The notes under the pieces: generated by a model
Database searches by the model: none
What the model saw: only the letters and a program-made list of their open reading frames with translations
What the model was told of the DNA's origin: nothing
Assembly: GCF_020509005.1 (NCBI RefSeq)
Contig: NC_063014.1
Location: forward strand, 3,100,001-3,164,000
DNA: 64,000 bases
Direction: 5' to 3'
From: Fulvia fulva
Lineage: Eukaryota > Ascomycota > Dothideomycetes > Mycosphaerellales > Mycosphaerellaceae
Translations under genes and position numbers: made by a program
Part shown: piece after piece, positions 15,621-26,458 of the stretch
Layout of the letters: every line of letters starts with the position of its first letter
How positions within the stretch are numbered: the stretch's first letter is position 1

Positions 15621-18248
15621 ATGACTGCCGTCAATGGCACCGCGCACACAGCAGACGCTCTAGACGCTGGTGAGCTGCCACAACCTCGACACCCTGTCTG
15701 TACACGTTATGTTACTCATATTTGACCGCGCACAGTTGACTACGACCCCATCGACCACCTGAACGCCCTCTTCTCTCAACCATCGAGCCTCTCGTCCGTC
15801 TCCGCCGTCTCGACCTCGTTGCGACGACATCAAAATGACCTCGACAGCGACATCGCATCGCTCGTCGCAGCGCAGACGACCTCAGACTCGGACAGCGTCA
15901 GACGAATCCAAGATGCAAACGCAGACCTGGCCGACATGTTCGCCAAGATCGAAGGAGTGCGCGAGCGAGCGTTGGAGACGGAGCGCGCCATCACCGAGAT
16001 GACAGCGGACATCAAGCGGCTGGACAGCACCAAGAAGAACCTCACCCGGTCCATGACGGCTCTAAAGAGGCTGCAGATGTTGACCACGGCATACGAGCAG
16101 TTGCGAGGCCTGAGCCAGAGTCGGCAATACCGAGAATGTGCACATCTCCTCCACGCTGTTATCCAGCTTATGGCACATTTCAAGAGCTATCGGAGTATCG
16201 ATCAGATCGCTGCCTTGAGTAGGAACGTGGCCGATGTTCAGAGAGAACTCCTTGAGCAAGTCTGCGAAGACTTCGAGATCGCTTTCGCAAAGGCCGAGGT
16301 GCAGCAGAAGAGAGGCATGCTGAATGAAGCATGTCAAGTCATGGATGCGCTAGGCGAACATGCAAGAGCTAGGCTTATCACCTGGTACTGCAACACACAG
16401 CTACGGGAGTATCGGCAAGTCTTCCGAGGCAACGATGAGGCAGGATCACTTGACAACATAGCTCGGCGATACTCGTGGTTCAACAGAATGCTGAAGACGT
16501 ACGATGCGGAACATGCCATGCTATTCCCTTCGACTTGGCGAGTCAACGAAATGCTAGCGAATGCATTCTGCGAAAGCACGCGAGACGACTACAAGGGTAT
16601 ACTGCAGCGGTCCATGAGAAGAGCAGATGGCCAGCCACCGGATGTGAACCTTCTGCTATCCTGCTTGCAGGAGACCCTCGACTTCGAACACAGCTTGGAA
16701 CGACGCTTCTCCGCAGGTGAGTCAAGGTCATCAATGGATACAATCGCATCTGGCGAAGACAAGCGTCACGGCTTCAGTCAAGCCATTTCCGAGGCTTTCG
16801 AGCCATATCTCAGCATTTGGGTCGAGTCGCAGGACAAGCAGCTCGCAACCTTGATACCCAAGTATCGACAACAGCACATCCGAAATCCTGAAGAAGAGTT
16901 CCACGCTCAGCTCGTCATCCCGTCCTCAACTGAGCTGTTTCACAGCTACCGTGTGACCCTTGCACAGTGTGCCAAGCTGTCAACGGGAGGTCGACTGCTG
17001 GAGCTATCGAAGACTTTCGCAAAGTACCTGGACGCCTATGCACAGCAAGTGCTGTTCTACTTCCTGTCAGAGAAGACAGGTGGGCCGAGCATTGAAGACG
17101 CTGTCATCATACTCAACACCGCCGACTACTGCTACACTACGACAAATCAGCTGGAAGAGAAGATCCGACAGCGCATCGACGATGACCTACGAGAACAGAT
17201 TGACCTACAGTCGCAAGCAGACACATTCATGGGGGTGGCGTCTGCTGCTGTTCGTGGCTTAGTCCACAAGACAGAAGCCGACTGCGAACCAGCATGGCGG
17301 AGCATGCGAACAGTGCCATGGAGCAAGATGGAGAGTGTAGGCGACCAAAGTGAATTCGTATCCACACTGCTACAGCGCGTGAAAGAGCGCAGCAAGGACA
17401 TTCTACGATACCTACACAAGCCACACTACGCGCGAGCCTATTGCGACAATCTAGTCGATGCTTTGGTCAACACCTACCTGACCACCATCGTGGTCTGCCG
17501 ACCAGTCTCCGAGACCGGTGCTGAGCAGATGCTACTCGACTCGTACGTCTTGAAGAAGGGACTTTCCGAACTTGCCACGCTCAATGCAGAACCTGGCACT
17601 CCATTGAATGCAACCTTCGTCAAGCGTGTCAACCAGAGTACAGCCAAGCTCGATCCGGTTCTGAAGACACTTCAAGTCCGCTCGTCACCCCCCGAAGGCT
17701 TGGTGCAGGCATACCTCATCCACATCCGCGATCGATCGGAGCCGAACTTCCGCAAGATTCTCGAGCTGAAAGGCATTCGAAGGAACCAGGATCAGAGTCA
17801 TCTGATCGAGCTCTTCAATGCGCACAAAGCCAGTCCCGCCAATGAGAGCCTGCAAGTCAGCAATCCAACAGTAGCCGGACTACAAATGGTTGCACAGCCG
17901 GCACCATCCTCCACCAGTCTCGGCCTCGCAGCACTGAAGGATAGCGCAGTGCATGCCTCGCCCACTCTCCCGGGCCGCTTCGATCCTACCAACTTTGGCA
18001 CAACGCTGATGAACGCCGCTCGCGAGGCGGGAGATAGATTCGCAGCCGGAACCCCGAATCTTCCACTCCCAGGTGGAGCAGGAGCAGGCCCCAGTAATGC
18101 CGCTAGCAGGACGACCTCGCCGCCTCCAGTCGGCAGTCCCATCGACCGTGAAGCTACGCCGAGCCTGAACGAGAATTTGAAGAACCTTGGGCGCTTCTTC
18201 CGGAAGGATGGTGGCACATTTGGTGGATTTGGTAAACCGTATCAGTAG
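15621..18248 (+). CDS. VPS53: VPS53, GARP tethering complex subunit, 853 aa
   Basis: Exon 1 (15,621-15,669, starting MTAVNGTAHTADALDA) and exon 2 (15,736-18,248) join in phase 1 over a 66-nt intron (GTGAGC donor, GCACAG acceptor), giving DYDPIDHLNALF, the usual N-terminal motif of fungal Vps53. The Vps53 N-terminal coiled-coil domain follows (ADLADMFAKIEGVRERAL, MTALKRLQMLTTAYEQLR, LLHAVIQLMAHFKSYRSI, VQRELLEQVCEDFE). The C-terminus is low-complexity and ends FGGFGKPYQ. The GARP complex (Vps51-54) tethers endosome-derived vesicles at the trans-Golgi network. The gene looks intact. Confidence 0.93.
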
Positions 18249-18265
18249 TCCCCTATCCATGTTGC

Positions 18266-20578
18266 TCAGCCTTCGAGTTCGTGTATTCGCGGCATGGAGC
18301 CTCGAGCTTCCAGTTCTATCAGCTTGTCCGTATCGTTGACTCGTATCCTTGTCTCCGTGTCTGGGAGTTCAACTCTTGGAACATCCTTCGTCTCCAGCTC
18401 CGCCGGCTCCCTCTCAGCCGGCATCTCAGGCATAGGCCCTCTGGCCTCAAGCTCAACAGCCTTCGCATTTGCCTCCTTCAGCTCATCGTAGAACGTCGAC
18501 CCCGCCTCCGTGCTATCATCATCGCCATCTTCGCTCCCGCCTCCTCCACGAATCCCGAGCTTTCTAATCTCCGGCAACGCCTTCGTCCCATCCATCAACT
18601 TATCCCTATACTCCTCCACGATCCCCTCCACACTCTGTCGTATTTTCTCATGCTCGTAGCTAGCCTTGACATTCCGCTTGGGGATCAAGTTCTTGATAGC
18701 GAGATGGACGTGTTGCGAATAATTGTTGAGACGATAGACTCTCGCAGCGTCACGGAGATTTGATGCTGAAGGTTGTCCAGAGGCGCCTTTGGATGCGACT
18801 TTCAGGAACGATTGCGTCAAGACCAAGATTAGGTCGCAGGACATTGTCAGAAAAAGGCAACAGGTCGATGGTACGACGAGCGGGACCGAGATGGCACCGG
18901 ATACGAGCCAGGCGGGTATTCCACCTGCGAAGCCTGTACCGATGTAGGCAAGGGTGTTGAGGCATTTGGCTAGGGCGATGTTAATGTCGAAGCCTAGATG
19001 GTTCCAGACGTTTCGCTGTAGAGTCTCGATGGCGACGTCAGCGGAGACAGAGGGAAGGCCGAAGCAGTTCATGATGGCTTTGCAGACTTTTGCGGCTGCG
19101 TTGCGGCGGTGGATCGTGGAGCCGGAGACGGTGAAGGAGACTCCTGTGGCTGTCTTGGACGAGGCCGCGATAGCGGCGCATCATTTCGGCGAGGGCCAGG
19201 TCGATTTTGAGGTCGATGCGGGTCACTGTGGAAGATGACAGTCAGGACATAGGGACGATGGTGAGGCTGTTGGTATCTTCCTACCATTCGATACATACCT
19301 TGAGCACCGATGTAGAGGAGACGCACTTTGTCGGTGGAGAAGGTGTGAGAGGTTGTTTTGCTGAGGTTGGCGATTGATTCGTCGTCATCTGGAGGACGCT
19401 TTGTTAACTTTCCGCCCAGCATTCAAGGAGAGTATACTTGCCTTGGCTCACAGCTACCAGAGCATCGAGTCTGCCTCCTGGTACTGACTCCATCTCTTCC
19501 CGAATCTGATCAAGTCGGACTTGGAGTTGTTCTTCGGCATACTGCTCACACGCTTCTTCATTGAATGGCTGCTTCAGCTTCTTGAGTTCTTTCTTGCGCT
19601 TCATATACTCCAAGTCCAGTAGACCGTCTTTCTTCGTTGCCACCACCACGATCGGAACTTCATTCGCATACACCCCAACTGCTTGGAACAGCTTCTCGGT
19701 GGCTGTCTGTAAGGTTCTCGCGCTGTTGATCTCGATGCAGAACCTATCCATCGTCAGCAAAGCACAGATAGGGAGTACTCACTTCTGGCCTACCATATAA
19801 CATGCAGCCTCTGCTCCACCTCTAGTACCGCCGACTTCGCCTTGAGAAATTCTTCGATAGCGAGAAACTCCGCATCTGCACCGGCTTCGAAGCCGCCAGA
19901 ATCATGTACGACCAGATCAGGTCGACCTTCAAACGTGATTTCCTCCTTAACATCATGTATGCCTCTCGACCGATCGGAGCTCTGCGTGACGTCCACGCCA
20001 AAAGTCTTGTTGATCAACGTCGACTTTCCCACCCCAGTATTGCCGCAGACCAGTACCCTGATAGCACCAGGATCCGGTGCAGAGGCTAGATCGTCCCCGC
20101 CCCAGAAGCCGAAGTTTGTCATGCCATTCTCCATGCCTAGAGTCTTGTCTCTCCAGTCTTCCAGGCTTCGCTGTAGCTTGGCTTCCTTCGTGTCTAAAGC
20201 CACGGTGATGTGCTCGTCCAGCAAAAGGTACACCGATGGGTGAATGATCGTTCCTTGAGGAGCATGATCGCAATAGCCGCGTAGGTAGCCATTGATGTCG
20301 AATGGCGTTCGAGCCTTTTTGGCGCGAATAGAGCCGTATCTGCTACCTAGCTTGACCCCGTACTGCCCGTTGTATTTTGGTTGAACGTGCACATCTTTGA
20401 GGTCCTGCATCGTTACGACGACGCCGTTCGCCGCCTGGAATGTAGATGTGCTCAGCTCAGCATTGTTCTTTCGAGGTAGTGGAAAGACAGCAGACAGAGG
20501 CTTCTCGACAGTACCAAGGTGCTCGGTTGGCCCATCAAAATCGACTGAAACGCCGTAGTTGTATGCTTCAAGCAGCAT
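18266..20578 (-). CDS. P-loop GTPase of a fungal G-domain family, with an apparent frameshift
   Basis: Exons on the minus strand: 19,794-20,578; 19,442-19,743; about 19,228-19,388; then on to 18,266. G motifs: G1 GNTGVGKST in exon 1, G3 DSGG (VVHDSGGFE), and G4 TKKD in exon 2. Intron 1 (19,744-19,793) is GT-AG. Intron 2 (19,389-19,441) needs a GC-AG pair with a strong GCAAGT donor; using the nearby GT puts a stop straight after. After VTRIDLKIDLALAEMM the true frame moves by one base near 19,173-19,182 (CGCCGC), and the coding pattern resumes in the other frame (ATGVSFTVSGS, then NCFGLPSVS). The C-terminal part carries membrane-like segments (FAGGIPAWLVSGAISVPLV), so membrane anchoring is possible. 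Cellular role unknown. Confidence 0.7.
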
Positions 20579-20634
20579 TCATTGTAGTGGGTAGAGCGCA
20601 AGCCCACCTTTAGCAGCTGTACCACCCATGTCGT

Positions 20635-20772
20635 TATGGCTGCCAAGTCTTTCCAGTCTCTCTGTCGAAGCACTTCCCGTCTGTGATGCCTGCATAGATC
20701 CGGTATATGCTCGTCTGGCTGCCGCCTCCCCTCGTGCCGTCCACGCAGATGACAAGCCGTGTGGGCGTCGTC
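20635..20772 (-). pseudogene. Fragment resembling a DUF2235 (Tle1-like) hydrolase N-terminus
   Basis: A minus-strand frame reads RLVICVDGTRGGG followed by TSIYRIYAGI and a stop at 20,635-20,637. This resembles the start of DUF2235 alpha/beta hydrolases (VxDGT, then NVxRIY). No further part of that domain can be followed toward the GTPase start at 20,578, so it is either a remnant or an exon I failed to splice. Confidence 0.35.
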
Positions 20773-21343
20773 GACACTATCTGTCACCGCGATGGTGACA
20801 TTCTCATCCAGAGTCCGACAGTGGTGTCCAATATGGGAGCAGAGGATGACAACTTAAGAAGAACTTACTGCCTAGCTGAGCCCTTGGTGCACAAATCGTC
20901 AATGACCGGAGCTATGCAGCTCCCGCATCGGCGTTCCATCCTTCCCAGAGATATGGCCGCAGACTGGCATGGATTCGGCGGGCCGAAGGATCAAGGTCGC
21001 ATATTCGTTTGCGCATTCGTACATGTAGGCAATTGTGCGCGGTTCATGCATGTCAAACGCACGTAGCGTCGGGTTGCTCGATATAGTTGTAGCTGCGAGG
21101 CTGCGATGGACATGTTGGACACTTTGCTGCAAGGGATGAGATAAAGTGTTCTTGACATTGCAATGTTTGATGGGTTGCAGGAAGTGAAGTCAACACCGTG
21201 GAGTCGGAGTGGTGAGCTGGGCCGAGACCGAGAGCGAAGCGATCCGAGACATGACAGCAGGGAGGGCACGACGATGCAAGTAGTCTATACGATAACATCT
21301 ACCGAAGGTGATGCAGTCGCCTAGAGACATTCTAACAGCTAGA
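20773..21343. other. Intergenic
   Basis: About 570 bp with no supported gene or RNA. A GTAAGT donor-like site lies on the minus strand near 20,875, but I could not connect it to an exon. Confidence 0.5.
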
Positions 21344-21960
21344 TTATGCCTGAGTCGATTCCCAAAGCAGCACTGGCTTGACGGTCTTCCCGCTATGCAT
21401 GTCCGCCAGCGCATTCTCAAAGTCCTCAGCCGCATGAGTCTTCACCATTTTTCATCCGGAAACCGCTTGTCCCTATACCAGCCAATCGTCTCAAAAAGAT
21501 ACTGCCACGGGTTCGCCAGCCCTTCCACAGCACCGCTGTATCACTTCCAAGCACACATGCTTCGCTCCGCCACACCGAATTCCTTCTCATAGCCTGGCGG
21601 CGGTATGCCACCTTGGACATACTTGCCCTTTGGTCGCGTGATCTCATACCCAATCTCCACCAAGTCTGGCACAGCGCTTGCACCGATCATAATGTCCGGT
21701 CCATGGCCACCTGTAAGCTGCAGAACCGTGTCCTTAACAGAAGAATCGTTGGTGTTGACAACGTGGGTTGCTCCAAGTTCTTTCACAAGTTCCAGTCGAA
21801 ACAGGACGCGGTCAATTCGAGTATCTGACGACAGCCACGCAGATTAGCTGCCATAAACGCGCTCAGGCCGACACCTCCCAAGCCGATGATGCAGACGCTG
21901 TCATTCGTGGTCGCATTGACTGACTTCCATCCTTCGACCCACCAAGCAACACCCTCACTG
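21344..21960 (-). pseudogene. C-terminal half of a zinc-type alcohol dehydrogenase, broken
   Basis: The Rossmann and C-terminal part of a medium-chain NAD(P)-dependent alcohol dehydrogenase can be followed across several frames: SVCIIGLGGVGLSAFMA (GxGxxG), then VKELGATHVVNT after a frameshift near 21,830-21,845. GYEITRPKGKYVQGG follows, then a TGA at 21,541-21,543 in frame, then EGLANPWQYLFETIGWYRDK. A second frameshift lies near 21,446, and the tail is AAEDFENALADMHSGK and KPVLLW. The catalytic N-terminal zinc domain is absent. At least three lesions make function very unlikely. Confidence 0.82.
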
Positions 21961-22349
21961 TTCCTTCTTGGCATCGTAGGTCAAGGGCTGCCGACCTCTT
22001 GCGTAGTGCACAAGGCCCAGGAAACAGTGGCATAACAGTGAAGCGCGGGCGCCACTGACTTCAGAGCTGTGCAGCACCCAGACAGGTGCCATTACTGCGA
22101 TCGCGGCAGTCATACTGATGAATGACCATTTCCCATAGGCCAAGTAGAAACACAGCAGGGTAGCTGTATGGATGAGAAGGGGAAGGTAACACATGTTACG
22201 CCAAATAGGTCAAACTCGTCGCCGAATCCAAGGTAAGATCTCTGGGTGCTTCCGGCAAGAATATCGCAGCAGAATCCAGCGAAGAGTAAGGCCGTGATGA
22301 GTTTCGCGCTGGTCTCCTGCGTGTTTATCGATGGTCTGGAGGGGGCCAT
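21955..22349 (-). CDS. Small membrane protein, probably frameshifted
   Basis: The ATG at 22,349 starts MAPSRPSINTQETSAKLI. The frame must move by one base near 22,196-22,205 (in FGV..MCYLPLL) to continue into ATLLCFYLAYGKWSF and TAAIAVMAPVWVLHS and reach the stop at 21,955. A 36-nt intron is conceivable there but gives the wrong phase unless a GC donor is used. Two to four membrane segments. Family not recognised. The layout resembles the membrane protein upstream (22,674-23,225), so they may be old paralogues. Confidence 0.4.
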
Positions 22350-22673
22350 GGCAACAGTTGCGAATTATGCCGGTAACGTGATGGCGTTGATAAAGTGCTG
22401 GTGACAATTGAGAAACAAACCAATGAACAAGTGTTAAGGAAGCGCGCCCGGTAAGCAGTCCTCAAAGTCCCAGTCGTGCGGTTTGCACTATAGTTAATGT
22501 GACAAGCTTTGTGATAATTTGGTCCTCCCCGAACTTTCGGGAGGCGATAAATCCAGCGCTTGCTGTTCCCCAGTGCCGCGATCGTCCAATACGATTTGAA
22601 AGAGCACGCAAAATATCTCGAGCACCCGCTTCGAAGCATAGTCGCTAGGTACTCTGATAGCCCAGAACGCCTC
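22350..22673. other. Intergenic
   Basis: 324 bp between two minus-strand membrane-protein genes. No feature seen. Confidence 0.6.
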
Positions 22674-23225
22674 TCATGCTCGGGCATCGAAAATATCTTT
22701 CTCGCGACTTTGGTCCACGTCCGGGAGCAGCTCGAGCACAGCATTTCCTCCCTCTTCATCGACAGCCATATCGGGTTCCGAGCCCTCGTTTCGAAGTCGT
22801 AGCCAGCAGATATATGCAAGTATCACACCGCTGAACAGATGTGCAAGCATCATGTTGGCGCAGTACGCGCTCATCATCCATCTGCCCTCAGACCTCTCTA
22901 TCTCCGGGTGAATTGCTGCATGAATGGCCAGTCCGCAAGCAGCAAAGGCAGGAGCAGCTGCGTACAACACGGCCCAGGTTCCGTGTACTTTGAACATCAA
23001 AGTCGACGCGCCAATGTGGATGAGATGCATGATGATGAATATGATCGTCCGTTCGAGTAGGGGCCGGCGTATGCCAACGCTGCTGTCGACGAGGAAGGGA
23101 AAGCTTACACAGAGTTGTGTCAGGTTGAGATGCTCCTTCAGCTTCGACATAGGCTTCTTCTCTGGCTGCGATGGAGCCATCTCACCACTTGCTTGTGCGC
23201 CGGCCTGATTCATCAGTGCTGCCAT
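22674..23225 (-). CDS. Four-segment membrane protein of unknown function, 183 aa
   Basis: Single exon. The ATG at 23,225 is chosen because the two codons upstream in frame have only a TTG. A polar N-terminus of about 40 residues precedes hydrophobic segments near TIIFIIMHLIHIGASTLMF, WAVLYAAAPAFAACGLAI, and MLAHLFSGVILAYICWL. The tail is acidic. I do not recognise the family. Confidence 0.55.
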   Translation of the reverse strand: MAALMNQAGAQASGEMAPSQPEKKPMSKLKEHLNLTQLCVSFPFLVDSSVGIRRPLLERTIIFIIMHLIHIGASTLMFKVHGTWAVLYAAAPAFAACGLAIHAAIHPEIERSEGRWMMSAYCANMMLAHLFSGVILAYICWLRLRNEGSEPDMAVDEEGGNAVLELLPDVDQSREKDIFDARA

Positions 23226-23437
23226 TTTCAAGCTCTGCGTTGGCGATTCGAGTTTTGTGTCGATATCCTGAAGAATTTGCTGTGATCGTTGTCTGATTAT
23301 TCATGATGCAGCACCTTCGGTAGGGAAAACTCCCCTAAATACTCGTCCTAGAGCTCGGCAGTGCAAATCTTCAGGACATGGGTCAGCCAAGTCAAAGCAG
23401 GCTGTGCTTCGAGCTTGTCTACTGGTAAGCAGAATCA

Positions 23438-24938
23438 TCAGTCCTGTAGAAGATCCACACCAACGCCGCCAAGAGCTTCGACAGCCCAAGCCGGATACTT
23501 CGGCTTGTCGCCCGCATAGAGCTTGCGGAAGTAATCCTTCAAGAACGTTGGATACTGATCAGTCACTATAGCCTCGCGTGCTCTCCGCACGAGATCCAGT
23601 AGGTAGTGCACGTTATGCATGCTTAGTAAATGCGCTCCCGCGGTCTCCTTCGCGGTCGTGTGATGAATGTATGCTCGCGTGATGCCTAAGCCTCCTTCTG
23701 ACCGTGGTCTGCAGCAGACGCACCGGCAGCCCTCTTCGACGGGTCGGAAGTCGCAAGCGTATTGCGCATTCTTCAGATTGAAGCACCCCGAATTCGTGAT
23801 TGCGTTGCCAAAGCGTGCTGTGCGGGTGGGCCACACACAGTCGAACATGTCAGCGCCCAGTGCGACAGACACTAGGATATCTTCCGGGAATCCGACACCC
23901 ATCACGTAGCGTGGCTTGTGGATCGGGAACATGTCAGTGCAAGTAGACACTACTTTGCAGAACTCAGTCTTGGCTTCGCCACCGCTGAGACCACCGATTG
24001 CAATGCCTGGCGTGTCACGCGCGACCATCTCTTTGCAGCATTCACGACGCAAGTTGAGATCAAGGCCACCTTGGATGATGCAAAAGAGGTTTTGCGTTTC
24101 TGGCTTCGCGTGAGCAGCGATGCATCTGTCGAGCCAGCGGACACTCCTGTACATGGCTTCCTTGATCCGGGCATGGTCGGGTGATGTGGTCGCAATGACA
24201 TCGTCTAGTTGCATGATGATGTCGGAGCCGATGGAGTTCTGGAGTGAAATCGAATGCTCTGGCGTCAGTAGCCTGTGTTGCGTCAATGATAAGGTATGCC
24301 CACGCGTCACTTCCCTGTCACATACATTGGTGTGCCATCATGCGGACTCAGGAAGCGAACCCCCTCTTCTGTGACCTGGGCGAGCTTCAAGAGCGAGACC
24401 ATCTGGAAGCTGTTATAGTGTAACATGAGCATTAATTTCCGCAAACAATGCTGAAGCCACATACCCGCCGCTGTCTACTGCCCGTCAGCCAGTTGCGGCC
24501 CAGTGTAGTAACACCCTCCCATACCTGTCAAGATGTTATGAGGCCATGACTGTAGCTTATGTGCCCCGCCAATGGCATCCAGTGTTGTCTGGCCAGGCTT
24601 CAATCCTCTACGCTGCTCTTAGCTTCTGCCCATGGCGCCCAGGCTTGTGCTCCGTACAGGTGGTAGGTATTGTTCAGGCATAACCTGCAGCTCGTCTCGT
24701 CAAGTTGTTTCGGCGTGAGGCCCTTCAACGATGCCTGGGTGGCTACGGGCATGAACAACGGCAGCTGGACAGGGCCATGAGGGAGCTGGAGCGTCGCGGC
24801 GCGGGCCTTGGTCGTCTACAGCATGTTAGATGCGTCTTACGATCTCGAGTGGATCATGTGTACTGAGCACTTTGCCGTGAGCTCAAACTTCAGCGCTGAT
24901 GGCATAGAACGAGGGACCATGTCATTCTCGTTAGCCAT
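23438..24938 (-). CDS. QTRT1: Queuine tRNA-ribosyltransferase catalytic subunit, six exons, 414 aa
   Basis: Eukaryotic tRNA-guanine transglycosylase, which swaps guanine-34 for queuine in tRNAs with GUN anticodons as a heterodimer with QTRT2. Exons: 24,864-24,938; 24,658-24,815; 24,525-24,607; 24,465-24,474; 24,326-24,409; 23,438-24,272. All joins keep phase and sum to 415 codons including the stop. The 10-nt exon 4 carries the Asp of the D-S-G-G catalytic motif (residue 106). Other motifs: [87 protein letters not shown] (nucleophile Asp), and the zinc site CRCVCC plus a His in SMHN. Introns are 48-55 nt. The gene appears fully functional. Confidence 0.95.
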
Positions 24939-25317
24939 GCTGGTCGTATGTTGGTGGTGTCGATCGCCAGGAAAGTGCATCCAGTCTCATTGGACGTGTT
25001 TTTGGCGGAGCCAGCGCCGTGACGCGAAAATGGAGCGCAAAGTCAGAGGCAACTTCTTGTTTCTACATATATTCTATGGCGTACACTACTCTGTCCTCGA
25101 CCTATGCCAAATGCGCATGCCTTCCGCCAACATATCAACAATCGCTCGTCCTCCCGCCTCTGGATCCCTACTAAAGTTCGCAGTTTCGACTTCTGCCTTC
25201 AGCAATTCTTGATGCCGATCAGAGACCTCTGCATTCCCGGTAGTCTCCGCAGTGATACCCACATCCTGATCGAAGGCGAAGCGGATGCTGCCAGCGTCGA
25301 TCGTGCGGAGGAGCTGG

Positions 25318-26079
25318 CTATCTATCCCCTTGCACTACATCCCTTAGCCAAGCCCGCACCATGCCCTGTTGTATCGCGCGGTCAAGCGGCCTGCTCGGCC
25401 ACTCAAACGCGAAGACACCATTGGCGAAGAAGACAGGACGTGTTTCTGCTCGAAGTTGTTGGTTTGCCTGTGTGATGCCGGGGATGTAGTGAGTTCCAGT
25501 TCTGGAGACTTCCGCTTGTGCTGCTACCACCACCGCTTCTGGTACTGCCTTGGACTTCTTGGTCTTCCTGCCAGCCGTCTTCTTCTTCGGCTTTGGCTTC
25601 GTCTTCGTCTGATTGTCTGACTTCGGTTGGCTTTTCAGTTTGACTGTGGTGGTATGGCCTACGAGATCAGGGACCATTTCGTAGACACGGACTCGCATCT
25701 CCGGAGGTAGGTCCATGATCCGGAACGGCTGGCAATGCTTTCGCAGAAGCTGAACTAAGGGAACCGCCCTACGACGAGTCTCTAGGCCGATGCGCTCTAA
25801 GAAATGGGGCCTAACGCTAGCCTGTATGAGATGAGCCGCTGCGTAGGATATCTGAAGCTCGGCGAAGTCAGAGTCTGTCGTAACGCCGTTGATGATGTTG
25901 TAAACGACGCTGCTCAGATCGTACTTGCACAGGAGGTCCAGCACCTTTGGGAGCCATTCGTCGAAGTGACCTTCCTTGAGGCGATCATGGCGCGAGAGAG
26001 CTCGAGGCAGTCCTGGTGCATAATAGGCCGCCGTTCCGGTCAAGGTTGCTCTGCGTTCGATGTCACCAAATCTGGACAT
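25318..26079 (-). CDS. Lysine-rich 2EXR/F-box-like protein, truncated by a GATA duplication
   Basis: The ATG at 26,079 opens a 253-codon frame. Residues about 118-135 read FRIMDLPPEMRVRVYEMV, typical of the start of fungal 2EXR or F-box-like modules. A lysine/proline-rich linker follows (KPKPKKKTAGRKTKKSK), then a block with HYIPGITQANQQLRAETRPVFF. The frame ends at a TAG at 25,318-25,320, created where GATA is present twice in tandem. Removing one GATA would continue the frame for about 75 more sensible codons (starting DSQLLRTIDAG) to a stop at 25,086-25,088. The annotated product is therefore likely a shortened form. Confidence 0.65.
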   Translation of the reverse strand: MSRFGDIERRATLTGTAAYYAPGLPRALSRHDRLKEGHFDEWLPKVLDLLCKYDLSSVVYNIINGVTTDSDFAELQISYAAAHLIQASVRPHFLERIGLETRRRAVPLVQLLRKHCQPFRIMDLPPEMRVRVYEMVPDLVGHTTTVKLKSQPKSDNQTKTKPKPKKKTAGRKTKKSKAVPEAVVVAAQAEVSRTGTHYIPGITQANQQLRAETRPVFFANGVFAFEWPSRPLDRAIQQGMVRAWLRDVVQGDR

Positions 26080-26458
26080 ATCGCAATGTCACTTTAATGC
26101 AGGTCTAGACGGTCTGCCTGGTTTGAGCATATTTCTGGGGTAGCAGGACCGGCCTTTTGAGTGCCCAAAACAAAGGTGCAACTTGTGTGCTATTCAAACA
26201 TGAAGCTTTCATCGTGAGGTGCGAGGCTGAGGCTAGCTTCTGCATGTATTCGGAAATATAGCCTCGATACGACTGCTGCCGAGACATGAGACATGAAGCC
26301 ACCGGACTGCTACACTGTCAAACATCTTCGAGAGCCCTGCTGGTCGAGTGTGCTGTTGGAAGCTGGAGGCAACGATCTTTCGAAGGCGTGCTGTGTCTCC
26401 TTTATCTCAGGGATGCCTGTCGCTTTTGATACCTCTGCTTTATACATACAATTCCATC
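26080..26458. other. Intergenic
   Basis: 379 bp between two minus-strand genes, with only short unsupported frames. Confidence 0.6.
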
